Origin: Emticicia oligotrophica DSM 17448
GTDB lineage: Bacteria; Bacteroidota; Bacteroidia; Cytophagales; Spirosomataceae
NCBI RefSeq assembly: GCF_000263195.1
Contig: NC_018748.1
Coordinates: 930,001-994,000 of the forward strand
Length of the DNA stretch: 64,000 nucleotides
Direction of reading: 5' to 3'
The position numbers were made by a program, and so were the translations under genes. The notes beneath the pieces were generated by a model. The model had not been told where the DNA came from and did no database searches. It saw nothing but the letters and a program-made list of their open reading frames with translations. Below are positions 54,824 to 63,971 of the stretch, piece after piece (the first letter of the stretch is position 1; the number at the start of each line of letters is the position of its first letter).

Positions 54824-55477
54824 ATGAAGAAAACATTCTTGACCAGCCTTTCGTTGGGTATTTTTATTTTGGTTTTAGCCTGTAGCACTACAACCAAAAC
54901 CAAGCAAACAATTGTTGAAGATAAAACAGTTTACGGCCCTACCGTAAAAGCATATTTCGCATCGGGTTGTTTTTGGTGCGTTGAGGCTATTTTTGAGAGC
55001 CTTAAAGGAGTTAAAGAAGCTACCTCGGGTTATAGTGGTGGACACACGAAAAACCCTACTTATGAAGATGTAAATACTGAATTGACAGGCCACGCAGAGT
55101 CGGTAGAAGTAATTTATGACCCCCAAATTATTTCTTATGAAACCTTATTAAAAGTTTATTTTGCTTCGCAAGACCCCACACAAGTGAAAGGACAAGGGCC
55201 TGACCACGGAGATTCGTATCGTTCGATTATTTTTTATCAGAATGAAACAGAAAAGACTTTAGCCGAAAATTATAAAAAACAACTCAACGAATCGGGCAAA
55301 TACAAAAAGCCAATCGCTGTTGAAATTGTACCTTTTAAAATTTTCTGGAAAGCCGAAGATTATCACCAAGATTACGAGCGAAATCATCCTGAAAATCCTT
55401 ACGTACAGAATGTTTCGATTCCAAGAATCAATCGCATGAAAGCTCAATTTCCTGAATTATTAAAAAAAGGTCATTAA
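54824..55477 (+). CDS. msrA: Peptide methionine sulfoxide reductase A, lipoprotein form
   Basis: 217 residues. Lipobox LVLAC places the lipidated Cys at residue 20, so the enzyme is membrane-anchored outside the cytoplasm. The MsrA domain (~42-205) has catalytic C49 in SGCFWCVEAIF, a second nearby Cys at 52, TSGYSGG, GHAESVEV, DHGDSYRSI and the YHQDYERNHPENPY motif. It reduces the S-epimer of methionine sulfoxide in oxidised proteins. No msrB is fused or adjacent. It begins 24 nt after the upstream terminator, so its promoter must overlap that terminator or lie further upstream. Confidence 0.95.
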   Translation: MKKTFLTSLSLGIFILVLACSTTTKTKQTIVEDKTVYGPTVKAYFASGCFWCVEAIFESLKGVKEATSGYSGGHTKNPTYEDVNTELTGHAESVEVIYDPQIISYETLLKVYFASQDPTQVKGQGPDHGDSYRSIIFYQNETEKTLAENYKKQLNESGKYKKPIAVEIVPFKIFWKAEDYHQDYERNHPENPYVQNVSIPRINRMKAQFPELLKKGH

Positions 55478-56018
55478 TGACCCATAGAGGAAGTTGCAAA
55501 AGACGTTATTCGCTAAGTTTATTAATTTATTTTCTAACCTCACGATGATTATAGATTCTTTTATGAAAATATAATTCTTAGCAATAACATTTCTGAAGCA
55601 ACTTCCTTTACTTTATTCTACCCCAAAAATCTCTAAATGTATCTATCCACTTCAGAGTTATTGATTCCCCTTTTTCTTCATAAATAAACTGATTAAATAA
55701 AATATTATATTTTCAAAATATATTGAAAATATTTTTAATTCAATATTTATGGTTTTATTAAAATTTCCAAACAAATCAAATATTATTGAATAATTAACAA
55801 ATATTTCAAAATTCTAAAAATTAAAAATTTGGCAAAACACCTTTATATTTTTAATCATTTTTTAATTTTTTAAACAAAAACAGTAATTATTCAAATAATC
55901 TATTATAACAATTAAAGAAATTTGTATTATTTTAGGATAAACCACTTTTTTTTCAACTTGTAATTACTACATTTGAAATAAACAAAACCTAAACTAACAA
56001 ACTTCTCTATTAATCCTC
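55478..56018. other. Long AT-rich gene-free stretch before the inorganic-carbon island
   Basis: 541 bases, almost all A and T between about 55680 and 56010. ATATTTTCAA (55707-55716) and TTGAAAATAT (55723-55732) form a perfect 10-bp inverted repeat. TACATTTG at 55968-55975 is a -7-like box 43 nt before the next ATG, without a proper -33. I see no coding remnant, RNA gene or terminator. Confidence 0.55.
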
Positions 56019-56399
56019 ATGAGGATACTGCTGTCTATACTGTGGTTTACAACAAACATATTGATTTTCAATGTGTTAGCTCCGCTGCATGGAAGTAGAG
56101 AAAATACCCACAATGAGTTCAATCTAAGCTTCTTAAGTCAATCTTCGGCTAATCATTCTTCAAATAAAAACGCTAAAGATTTTTCTCTGCCCGAAAAAGT
56201 TGAAGAGAACCTAGAAGAAGACACCGATAATGAATCTGATATTAAGTGTTTAACTTGTGAACTAGGTTATAATCCTTCCTATTACTCAATTCTTTTTGAA
56301 TTGAATTCATGGATTATAAAAAGTATTTCACCACGAAATTATAGCATTTCTAGCCTAATTCTGGCAAAATTTATCCTTCATCAAAATATTAGGCTCTGA
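56019..56399 (+). CDS. Small exported protein with CxxC motif
   Basis: 126 residues. N-terminal hydrophobic helix (ILLSILWFTTNILIFNVLAP) acts as a signal or anchor. A Ser/Asn/Glu-rich central region is followed by KCLTCELGYNPSYYS, with a CxxC pair, and a moderately hydrophobic C-terminal part. No family recognised. It lies upstream of dabA on the same strand, but an AT-rich terminator (56441-56466) stands between them, so it may be independently transcribed or the first gene of an attenuated operon. ATG start chosen because no upstream in-frame start exists. Confidence 0.5.
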   Translation: MRILLSILWFTTNILIFNVLAPLHGSRENTHNEFNLSFLSQSSANHSSNKNAKDFSLPEKVEENLEEDTDNESDIKCLTCELGYNPSYYSILFELNSWIIKSISPRNYSISSLILAKFILHQNIRL

Positions 56400-56440
56400 T
56401 AAACAGCTAAACACTCCATTTGTTTCTTTGAACTAGCTCT

Positions 56441-56466
56441 AGATTAAAAAAATTTAATCTCTTTTT
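56441..56466 (+). terminator. AT-rich terminator or attenuator before dabA
   Basis: AGATTAAA (56441-56448), loop AAAA, TTTAATCT (56453-56460), then CTTTTT. Weak stem because it is mostly A-T pairs, so read-through is plausible. Confidence 0.55.
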
Positions 56467-56575
56467 AAAACTCCTTTCAGAAGCTAAACCTTCATTTGTA
56501 CATAAAGATATTTTGAAGGAAAACTTTTCAAAAGAAGTTTAACATCCTCTTTTTTACCGTTCACTATTATATTAC

Positions 56576-59095
56576 ATGAAAAACAAGCATTCAACTGAAT
56601 CAGCCAGATTCGATGAACATGAGCTTTTGCACGAACTGAAGCACTTCTTACCTGCACAAGCTCCGCTTAAAGACTTTGTTCATCATAACACGCTCCACGC
56701 CTTTCAAGACACTAAATTTTATGATGCTATACGTAGAGCATCGAAATTATTTGGTTATAAAACTTCTCTTTCATTGGAAGAGTATCGTGCCTTATTTGAA
56801 CAAGAAAAAATAAATCCTGACATTTTAGAAAGAGCCATTATTCAAAAAAAGGGTAAAAAAGACTTAGAAGAATGGAAATCTAAAGCATTGTATGGTAAAT
56901 ACGATCAGACAACCTCGCCTCGTATTGGTCTTCTACGTGCTAACTGGAAAAAGAGATATTACATTGACCTCGACCTGCTTGTTCATCCTTTATTATTTCG
57001 TATTCTTTGTAGTTATCTCGACCAAGGTATAGCTATTTGGAGTTTTCCTGATACACGTAAGGGCTTTTTAGCTTCTTTAAGAGAAATCGAGCAAAATACT
57101 TTTAGTAGCTTTTTCAAAACTCCTCGTGCCAAAAAACTTTTGCTTGATGGTACTTGCACGATGGAAGATTTATTAAAAATAGTTGTGGGCGACTCTTCGC
57201 TCTACAATTTATATATATTCGACCAACAATTTGCCCATCAGGGTTGGTCAGGTATTGTTTCAGCAATTGAAGATTTACCTCAAACCCTGTTAGACCGCAA
57301 GAATATTTCATTAAAAGAGCTGATTATTTTTGAGTTACTACTGGAAATAGATGCTCTTGACGAGAAATTTGGCGAAAACTGGATTTCATTAAGCAACCGC
57401 TCCGCTGATTTTGTTACCGACTTTTTCGGCGAAGTACCAGCCACTGAATTAAGCGACCTGTTAAACATTTGGCAAGACGCTTTTGAATGGACTTACTATG
57501 ACCAAGTTTTGGCGGGTATGCAAGTAGCCGAAACCGAAATTCCACACCATCATGCAAAACAATCATCATTTCAAGCTGTTTTTTGTATTGATGACCGTGA
57601 ATGTTCAATCAGAAGATATGTTGAGCACCTCGATGAGCACTGTAGAACATACGGAACGGCTGGTTTTTTTGGCGTAGAATTTTTCTATAAACCCGTTCAT
57701 GCAAATTCATCTACCAAACAGTGTCCGGCACCTGTAACACCTCAATATTTAATCAAAGAGGTAGTAGAAAACTCAAAAGCTGTACAAAATAGCGATATAC
57801 ATTTCGAAAAACACACCCATTCTCTAGTAATGGGGTGGCTTATTTCTCATACTTTAGGCTTTTGGTCGGGTTTGAAATTGTTCCTCAATGTCTTTCGTCC
57901 ATCCGAAAATGCGGCAGCGGTTTCTTCGTTCAAGCACATGCACCCTACTTCGAAATTAACCATTGAAAACCAGAGCCTAGATGACCGTGAAGATGGACTT
58001 CAAATAGGTTTTACGGTTGAAGAAATGGCTTTAAGAGTGGGTAATTTGCTTAATAGTATTGGTCTAGTAAAAGATTTTGCTCCAATCGTTTATGTGGTGG
58101 GTCACGGTGCAAGTAGTGTCAATAATACGCACTATGCAGGCTATGATTGTGGTGCATGCTCGGGCCGACCTGGTTCGATTAATGCCCGCGTGATTAGCTT
58201 CATGGCCAATCATGCTGGAGTTCGCGAAATGCTTCGTAAACAAGGTATTGATATTCCTTCGACCACACAATTTGTGGGAGCTTTACATGATACAACTCGT
58301 GATGAAATTGAATTTTATGATACTGATATTTTAATTGAGGAAAATCAACCAAAACATAAAAACAATCATACACTTTTTGTAAAAGCTCTTGATTTTAACG
58401 CTAAAGAACGCTCAAGAAGATTTGAATCAATCGATACTAAGTTAAGTCCAGAAGAAGTTCATGAGAGAATCAGACGTCGTGCGGTTTCATTATTCGAACC
58501 ACGTCCCGAACTCAACCATGCTACTAATGCCCTCTGTATTGTAGGTCGTAGAGATTTATCTGAAAGCTTATTCCTTGACCGCCGTTCGTTCATGAACTCT
58601 TTTGATTTCAGAGTTGACCCAGAAGGGAAGTTTTTAGTAAACATCCTGAATGCAGTAGCTCCGGTATGCGGAGGTATAAATCTTGAATATTATTTTTCAA
58701 GAGTAGATAATCAAAAACTTGGTGCTGGCTCTAAACTACCTCATAATGTTATGGGTCTATTTGGGGTAGCCAATGGCATTGACGGAGACCTTCGTCCTGG
58801 TTTGCCAAGTCAAATGATTGAAGTCCATGACCCCATACGTTTACTCGTTATCGTTGAGCACTTCACTGATATAGTTTTATCAGCTATCCAAAAATCAGCT
58901 CAAACTTACGAATGGTTTTTCAATGAGTGGATTCACCTTGTTGTTGTTCACCCTATCACAAAAGAACTTTCGTATTTCAAAGATGGTGAATTTGAGCCAT
59001 ATATTCCGATTAAGCAAAAGCTTAAGAAAATTGAAAACGTTGAACCTTTAGTTGAATCAAATCAAGATAATTTCCCAGTTTATTTAATCAAGTAA
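56576..59095 (+). CDS. dabA: Inorganic carbon transporter subunit DabA (DUF2309)
   Basis: 839 residues. Beta-carbonic-anhydrase-like zinc site: C337 and D339 in VFCIDDRECSIRR, H510 in VVGHGASS and C525 in YAGYDCGACSGRPG. These lie exactly 14 residues before the ligands I recall for Halothiobacillus DabA2 (C351, D353, H524, C539). The N-terminus HELKHFLPAQAPLKDFVHHN is also characteristic. DabA is a peripheral subunit that is thought to hydrate CO2 to bicarbonate when coupled to the proton-conducting DabB, concentrating inorganic carbon in the cell. dabB starts 3 nt after its stop. Confidence 0.96.
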   Translation: MKNKHSTESARFDEHELLHELKHFLPAQAPLKDFVHHNTLHAFQDTKFYDAIRRASKLFGYKTSLSLEEYRALFEQEKINPDILERAIIQKKGKKDLEEWKSKALYGKYDQTTSPRIGLLRANWKKRYYIDLDLLVHPLLFRILCSYLDQGIAIWSFPDTRKGFLASLREIEQNTFSSFFKTPRAKKLLLDGTCTMEDLLKIVVGDSSLYNLYIFDQQFAHQGWSGIVSAIEDLPQTLLDRKNISLKELIIFELLLEIDALDEKFGENWISLSNRSADFVTDFFGEVPATELSDLLNIWQDAFEWTYYDQVLAGMQVAETEIPHHHAKQSSFQAVFCIDDRECSIRRYVEHLDEHCRTYGTAGFFGVEFFYKPVHANSSTKQCPAPVTPQYLIKEVVENSKAVQNSDIHFEKHTHSLVMGWLISHTLGFWSGLKLFLNVFRPSENAAAVSSFKHMHPTSKLTIENQSLDDREDGLQIGFTVEEMALRVGNLLNSIGLVKDFAPIVYVVGHGASSVNNTHYAGYDCGACSGRPGSINARVISFMANHAGVREMLRKQGIDIPSTTQFVGALHDTTRDEIEFYDTDILIEENQPKHKNNHTLFVKALDFNAKERSRRFESIDTKLSPEEVHERIRRRAVSLFEPRPELNHATNALCIVGRRDLSESLFLDRRSFMNSFDFRVDPEGKFLVNILNAVAPVCGGINLEYYFSRVDNQKLGAGSKLPHNVMGLFGVANGIDGDLRPGLPSQMIEVHDPIRLLVIVEHFTDIVLSAIQKSAQTYEWFFNEWIHLVVVHPITKELSYFKDGEFEPYIPIKQKLKKIENVEPLVESNQDNFPVYLIK

Positions 59096-59098
59096 AAA

Positions 59099-60961
59099 AT
59101 GACTCAGATACTTCAATTATTCATCTTTATACCTTTTTTAGGCTTTATTATTAGCTTGCTAATTCCAGCTAAAAAAGAAAATACGATGTCGTGGGTAGCC
59201 TTCTCTACCGCAGGTCTGAATCTTTTATTTTTGATTGGATTTGTGGGTTATTGGTTATTCAATGGTCATCCGATATTAAATCTAAAAGAAGTTGTACTCT
59301 TTAAATCCAAAGAGTATGAATTCCTACTTGATTTGTGCTTCGATAAAATTACGGTTGTGTATTTATTAGTTGGTGCGTTTCTAACCTTTCTCGTAACCAT
59401 TTATAGCCGTTATTATCTACACCGTGAAAGTGGCTATAAGCGATTCTTCAACACCATTTTATTCTTTTATCTAGGTTATAACATCACCATTTTATCAGGA
59501 AATTTTGAAACCCTTTTTGTTGGTTGGGAAATTTTGGGTGTTTGCTCATTCTTATTAATTGCATTTTACCGTGATAGATATTTGCCAGTAAAAAATGCCA
59601 TCAAAGTATTTTCAGTATATCGAATTGGCGATGTGGGTTTAATTTTAGCGATGTGGGCAAGCCACCATTTATGGCACGAAAACATCACTTTCTTAAAGTT
59701 ACTCAACTATGAGTTAGTACACGAACATTTAACCGAACATAGCTACATTGGCGTTTTTATTTCGCTAATGATTTTATTGGCGGCAGCAGCTAAATCGGCT
59801 CAATTGCCATTTTCTTCTTGGCTTCCAAGAGCAATGGAAGGGCCGACACCATCAAGTGCCATTTTCTATGGTTCGTTATCGGTACATTTAGGAGCATTTT
59901 TATTGATGCGTACTTATCCATTCTGGGAATTTCAAACCTCAGTTAGGGTACTAATTGCACTTTTAGGTCTTTCAACGGCTCTGATTGCTTCACCCATCGC
60001 TCGTGTTCAATCATCAGTTAAAAGTCAGATTGCTTATGGTTCAATTGCCCAAATTGGCTTAATTTTCATTGAAATTGCTTTAGGGTTGAATACCTTCGCA
60101 TTATTCCATTTTGCTGGCAATGCCTTCTTACGTACTTACCAACTTTTAGTTTCACCATCAGTAGTAAGTTATAAAATCCGTGAGCAGTTCTATAACTACG
60201 TGCCACGTCATCATACGATTGAAGACAGTTTTCCGAAGAAACTAGAATATTCGATTTATTTGCTTAGTATCAAGGAGTGGAATCTGGACTCATTCATGAA
60301 TTTAATTGTTTGGAAACCGCTCAAAAATATCGGCAGAAAGCTTGATTTTCTTACTATCAATCGCCTTTTACTCTTATTTATTCCTGCTTATTTATTCGGT
60401 TTGGGAGCGTTAATTTACTCAGGTGAAGGTGTAGAGCACCACTACCTGCCAGCCACTTTTGCACTCATTGGTTTATTGATGATTCTTAAATCTTTTTCAG
60501 AGCGTAGAAGTCCAATGATGAGCTGGTTATTATTAATCATGAACCACTTTTGGATTGCATTAGCAATTTCTTTCAATGAAAAATTAGATTCTAAAGAAGC
60601 AGTTTTCTATCTGAGTGGCGTGGTTGTTTCAGGAATTCTTGGTATTTGGGGCATACGAAAACTTCAAACCTACGAGAAGAATATTGACCTCAACCAATTT
60701 CATGGACATTCTTTTGAGCATCCAAAATTTGCTTTTATTTTCTTGATAGCTTGTTTAGGTCTTGCGGGTTTCCCGATTACGCCAACATTCATTGGTCTTG
60801 ATTTAGTATTTAGTCATATTAAAGAAGACCAAATAGTTCTAGCCTATGCTGCGGCATCAAGCTATATCCTAGCTGGTATTTCGCTCATCAGACTTTATTC
60901 GCGTCTTTTCCTTGGGCCTCATGTAAAAACCTATCATGAAACAGCCTATAAATCTTCTTAA
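59099..60961 (+). CDS. dabB: Inorganic carbon transporter subunit DabB (NuoL-like proton channel)
   Basis: 620 residues, polytopic membrane protein of the NADH dehydrogenase subunit 5 / Mrp family: FVGWEILGVCSFLLIAFYR, AKSAQLPFSSWLPRAMEGP, SSAIFYGSLSVHLGAFLLMR. About 14-15 helices are visible. Adjacent to dabA with a 3-nt gap and without other respiratory complex I genes, which identifies it as DabB rather than NuoL. It should couple proton entry to DabA's CO2 hydration. A ~130-residue region after the antiporter core (~360-460) is hydrophilic and then hydrophobic again, longer than a minimal NuoL-like core. Confidence 0.93.
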   Translation: MTQILQLFIFIPFLGFIISLLIPAKKENTMSWVAFSTAGLNLLFLIGFVGYWLFNGHPILNLKEVVLFKSKEYEFLLDLCFDKITVVYLLVGAFLTFLVTIYSRYYLHRESGYKRFFNTILFFYLGYNITILSGNFETLFVGWEILGVCSFLLIAFYRDRYLPVKNAIKVFSVYRIGDVGLILAMWASHHLWHENITFLKLLNYELVHEHLTEHSYIGVFISLMILLAAAAKSAQLPFSSWLPRAMEGPTPSSAIFYGSLSVHLGAFLLMRTYPFWEFQTSVRVLIALLGLSTALIASPIARVQSSVKSQIAYGSIAQIGLIFIEIALGLNTFALFHFAGNAFLRTYQLLVSPSVVSYKIREQFYNYVPRHHTIEDSFPKKLEYSIYLLSIKEWNLDSFMNLIVWKPLKNIGRKLDFLTINRLLLLFIPAYLFGLGALIYSGEGVEHHYLPATFALIGLLMILKSFSERRSPMMSWLLLIMNHFWIALAISFNEKLDSKEAVFYLSGVVVSGILGIWGIRKLQTYEKNIDLNQFHGHSFEHPKFAFIFLIACLGLAGFPITPTFIGLDLVFSHIKEDQIVLAYAAASSYILAGISLIRLYSRLFLGPHVKTYHETAYKSS

Positions 60962-61025
60962 CACTGAAGTTTAATTATAAAACAACCATATAGATTCTAA
61001 AATATAAATTTTTAAAAATTCAACA

Positions 61026-62621
61026 ATGAAAAATAATTCAAAACTCACCCTGCCTAAAGATGGAATTGAAGGTTTGAAAGAAAACTTTTCAACTGATGCC
61101 GTATCGGGCTTTATTGTATTTCTTTTAGCCCTACCATTAAGTTTAGGTATTGCAAAGGCTTCAGATTTCCCGCCAATCATGGGTTTAGTAACTGCTATTA
61201 TTGGTGGAATCGTTGTGAGCTTCTTCATGGGTTCTAAACTTACCATCAAAGGACCAGCAGCTGGACTAATTGTGATTGTTGCCGGAGCCGTTGCCGAATT
61301 TGGTGGAGGCGAAACAGGCTGGCATTTAGCATTGGGAGCAATGGTAGTTGCTGGTTTGGTTCAAATTTTATTTGGGGTTTTCAAACTTGGTAAATTAGCC
61401 GATTTCTTTCCACTTTCAGCTATTCATGGAATGTTAGCTGCCATTGGTTTGATAATCATTGCTAAACAAATTCCTGTATTGCTTGATGTTGACCCAGCCA
61501 TGACTAAAGGCAAAGGACCTATTGCTTTATTAGGTTCTATTCCTCAGTTTATTATGCACCTCGACCCTAAAGCAACAATTATAGGTGCAATAAGCTTGGC
61601 TATTATGTTAGGCTGGCCATTCATAAAAGGACCACTCAAAAAAGTTCCAGCTCCGTTAGTCGTGTTAATTATTGCTATTCCAGCAGAGTTAATCATGGAT
61701 TTCCAACATACTGAGCCTGCGTATGCTTTAGTACACATTGGTAATTTATTAGAAAACATTAAAGTAAATGTCGATTTTGGCGGAGTTGCTCAAATTGGAG
61801 TGTTTATCAAATATGTTATTATGTTTGCTTTAGTAGGGTCTTTAGAGTCACTTCTTACTGTGAAAGCAATTGATATGCTTGACCCCTATCGTCGAAAATC
61901 AGATACTAACAGAGACCTCATTGCTGTGGGTATAGGAAATACAATTTCGGCCGTTTTAGGTGGTTTACCAATGATTTCTGAAGTAGCTCGTAGCTCTTCA
62001 AATGTTAATAACGGAGCTAAAACACGTTGGGCAAATTTCTTCCACGGTTTCTTTATTTTAGCTTTCGTTTTATTAGCTTCTCATTTGATAGAATTAATCC
62101 CAAATACTGCTTTAGCAGCCATGCTAATTACAGTTGGTATAAAATTAGCACATCCTAGAGAGTTCATTCATACTTTCAAGATTGGTAGAGAACAATTAGG
62201 AATTTTCTTAGTTACTATTTTCTTTACTCTTTTCGAAGATTTATTGGTTGGTATCGCCGCTGGTATGTTGCTAAAAATTATCATTCACATGTATCATGGT
62301 GCTTCGGTAACGGCTCTTTTCAAAGCCCCTGTAGTAGTTTCATTTACCGATGATACTTATTTAGTTGAAATTGATAGAGCTGCAATTTTTACAAATTATT
62401 TGGGTATTAAGTCTAAACTTGAAGCTATTCCTCCAGGATTCAAAGTAATTGTTGATTTAAAGGGCACGAAATTGGTTGACCACTCTGTTATGGAAAACTT
62501 ACACCATTTTGAACACGATTATACGCAAAGCGGTGGAACTGTTCAATTAATAGGCTTAGACAATCACGTACCGGTTTCTGAACACAGATTAGCTGCACGT
62601 GTGAATTCTGCATTAGCATAA
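61026..62621 (+). CDS. SulP-family anion transporter with STAS domain (bicarbonate candidate)
   Basis: 531 residues. SulP transmembrane region ~25-430 (DAVSGFIVFLLALPLSLGIA, IKGPAAGLIVIVAGAV, HGMLAAIGLIIIAKQI, GLPMISEVARSSSNVNNGAK) followed by a C-terminal STAS domain (~440-531, FKVIVDLKGTKLVDHSVMEN). SulP proteins carry sulfate, bicarbonate (BicA) or other anions, and sodium-coupled bicarbonate uptake fits the adjacent DAB genes. It starts 64 nt after dabB on the same strand. The substrate is inferred from context alone. Confidence 0.88.
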   Translation: MKNNSKLTLPKDGIEGLKENFSTDAVSGFIVFLLALPLSLGIAKASDFPPIMGLVTAIIGGIVVSFFMGSKLTIKGPAAGLIVIVAGAVAEFGGGETGWHLALGAMVVAGLVQILFGVFKLGKLADFFPLSAIHGMLAAIGLIIIAKQIPVLLDVDPAMTKGKGPIALLGSIPQFIMHLDPKATIIGAISLAIMLGWPFIKGPLKKVPAPLVVLIIAIPAELIMDFQHTEPAYALVHIGNLLENIKVNVDFGGVAQIGVFIKYVIMFALVGSLESLLTVKAIDMLDPYRRKSDTNRDLIAVGIGNTISAVLGGLPMISEVARSSSNVNNGAKTRWANFFHGFFILAFVLLASHLIELIPNTALAAMLITVGIKLAHPREFIHTFKIGREQLGIFLVTIFFTLFEDLLVGIAAGMLLKIIIHMYHGASVTALFKAPVVVSFTDDTYLVEIDRAAIFTNYLGIKSKLEAIPPGFKVIVDLKGTKLVDHSVMENLHHFEHDYTQSGGTVQLIGLDNHVPVSEHRLAARVNSALA

Positions 62622-62631
62622 TATTGCCTAA

Positions 62632-62661
62632 TTAGCGTTAGTCGTGAATGACTAACGCTAA
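62632..62661 (+). terminator. Perfect 12-bp inverted repeat between sulP and porin genes
   Basis: TTAGCGTTAGTC (62632-62643), loop GTGAAT, GACTAACGCTAA (62650-62661). Followed by TCTTTCG rather than a clean T run, so it may terminate weakly, stabilise the upstream mRNA 3' end or act as an operator for the porin gene. Confidence 0.5.
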
Positions 62662-62693
62662 TCTTTCGCTTCGATAAAAATACTGTTTGAAAA

Positions 62694-63971
62694 ATGAATG
62701 CTAGACACTTTTTGTGCTATTTTTTAATAGTGCCCATAACAACCTTTGCTCAAAAACAAATAACTTTTCATTTTCAACAGACCGTTGTTTCACAAACCAA
62801 ACCCAGTATTAGTGCCCCTTATAGTGGAAATAACAGCCTAGTATCCAATAAAGAAACGCAAGCCTCTATCACGGCAACCTTTTTTACTGGTTCAAAATTA
62901 TGGAAGGGAGCAGAAGGCTACTTTGATGCTGAATTATCTGGTGGAAGTGGCCTCAGTGGTGCAAAAGGAATTGCGGGCTTTACAAATGGTGAGGCCTTTA
63001 GAATTGGGGATTCTGCTCCAAAAATCTACTTAGCAAGATTTTACCTAAAGCAAACAATTCCTTTAAGCAAAGAGTATATTCTCGTTGCAGATGGAATTAA
63101 TCAAGTTGCTACAAAATACCCAACCAAATATCTGAGATTCGTAGTTGGCAAGTTTTGCTTATCTGATTTTTTCGATAATAATTCTTACAGCCATGACCCT
63201 CGAACTCAATTTTTGAATTGGGCCTTAATGAGCAATGGAGCTTGGGATTATGCCGCCAACGTACGTGGCTATACCACTGGATACGTGATTGAATACGGCA
63301 GCCCCCAATTGGGAGTAAGGTTTAGTACAACGGCTGTACCCACAACAGCAAATGGCCCCGATTTGAATTATAATTTTGCTAAAAACTATTCACATTCTTT
63401 CGAAATAAATAAATCAATTGGGCAAAAAACAATCATTCGGGCTTTGGCTTACTATACCAAAACTTATATGGGCAATTATACAGAAGCAGCCCAAAGTACC
63501 GATAAAAACATTATAAATACTCGCAAGGATGGACGTACGAAAGTTGGATTTGGATTAAATGCCGAACAACAATTAAGTCCGAATTCTGGCTTATTCTTTA
63601 GAACAAGTTGGAATGATGGCCGAAACGAAACTTGGGCTTTCACCGAAATCGACCAATCAATTAGTCTTGGATTTTCGAATAATGGCACCAAATGGAAACG
63701 CCCGAATGATACTTTCGGCGTTGCAGTTGTTGCTAATGGAATCTCAAAACAACACCGAAATTACCTAAGTGAAGGAGGATATGGTTTTATGGTTGGCGAT
63801 GGTAAACTCAATTATGGTTTAGAAAAAATCTTTGAAACGTATTATAATATTCACTTACACGATAAACATTTTTGGCTAGCTCCCAATTATCAATTTGTTG
63901 TGAATCCTGCCTATAATAAAGACCGAGGGCCCGTCAATGTGTTTAGTTTAAGAGCACATGCCGAATTTTAA
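62694..63971 (+). CDS. OprB-family outer-membrane porin
   Basis: 425 residues, apparently complete to near the window end. Signal peptide (FLCYFLIVPITTFAQ). The mature barrel has repeated amphipathic strands. The OprB hallmarks are present: FEGYFDAELSGGSGLS-like segment, FFDNNSYSHDPRTQFLNWAL, and the C-terminal YQFVVNPAYNKDRGPVNVFSLRAHAEF ending in Phe. OprB porins pass sugars and other small solutes in Proteobacteria. Here it follows the sulP gene by 72 nt, which suggests it admits bicarbonate or related anions rather than glucose (inference). Confidence 0.82.
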   Translation: MNARHFLCYFLIVPITTFAQKQITFHFQQTVVSQTKPSISAPYSGNNSLVSNKETQASITATFFTGSKLWKGAEGYFDAELSGGSGLSGAKGIAGFTNGEAFRIGDSAPKIYLARFYLKQTIPLSKEYILVADGINQVATKYPTKYLRFVVGKFCLSDFFDNNSYSHDPRTQFLNWALMSNGAWDYAANVRGYTTGYVIEYGSPQLGVRFSTTAVPTTANGPDLNYNFAKNYSHSFEINKSIGQKTIIRALAYYTKTYMGNYTEAAQSTDKNIINTRKDGRTKVGFGLNAEQQLSPNSGLFFRTSWNDGRNETWAFTEIDQSISLGFSNNGTKWKRPNDTFGVAVVANGISKQHRNYLSEGGYGFMVGDGKLNYGLEKIFETYYNIHLHDKHFWLAPNYQFVVNPAYNKDRGPVNVFSLRAHAEF

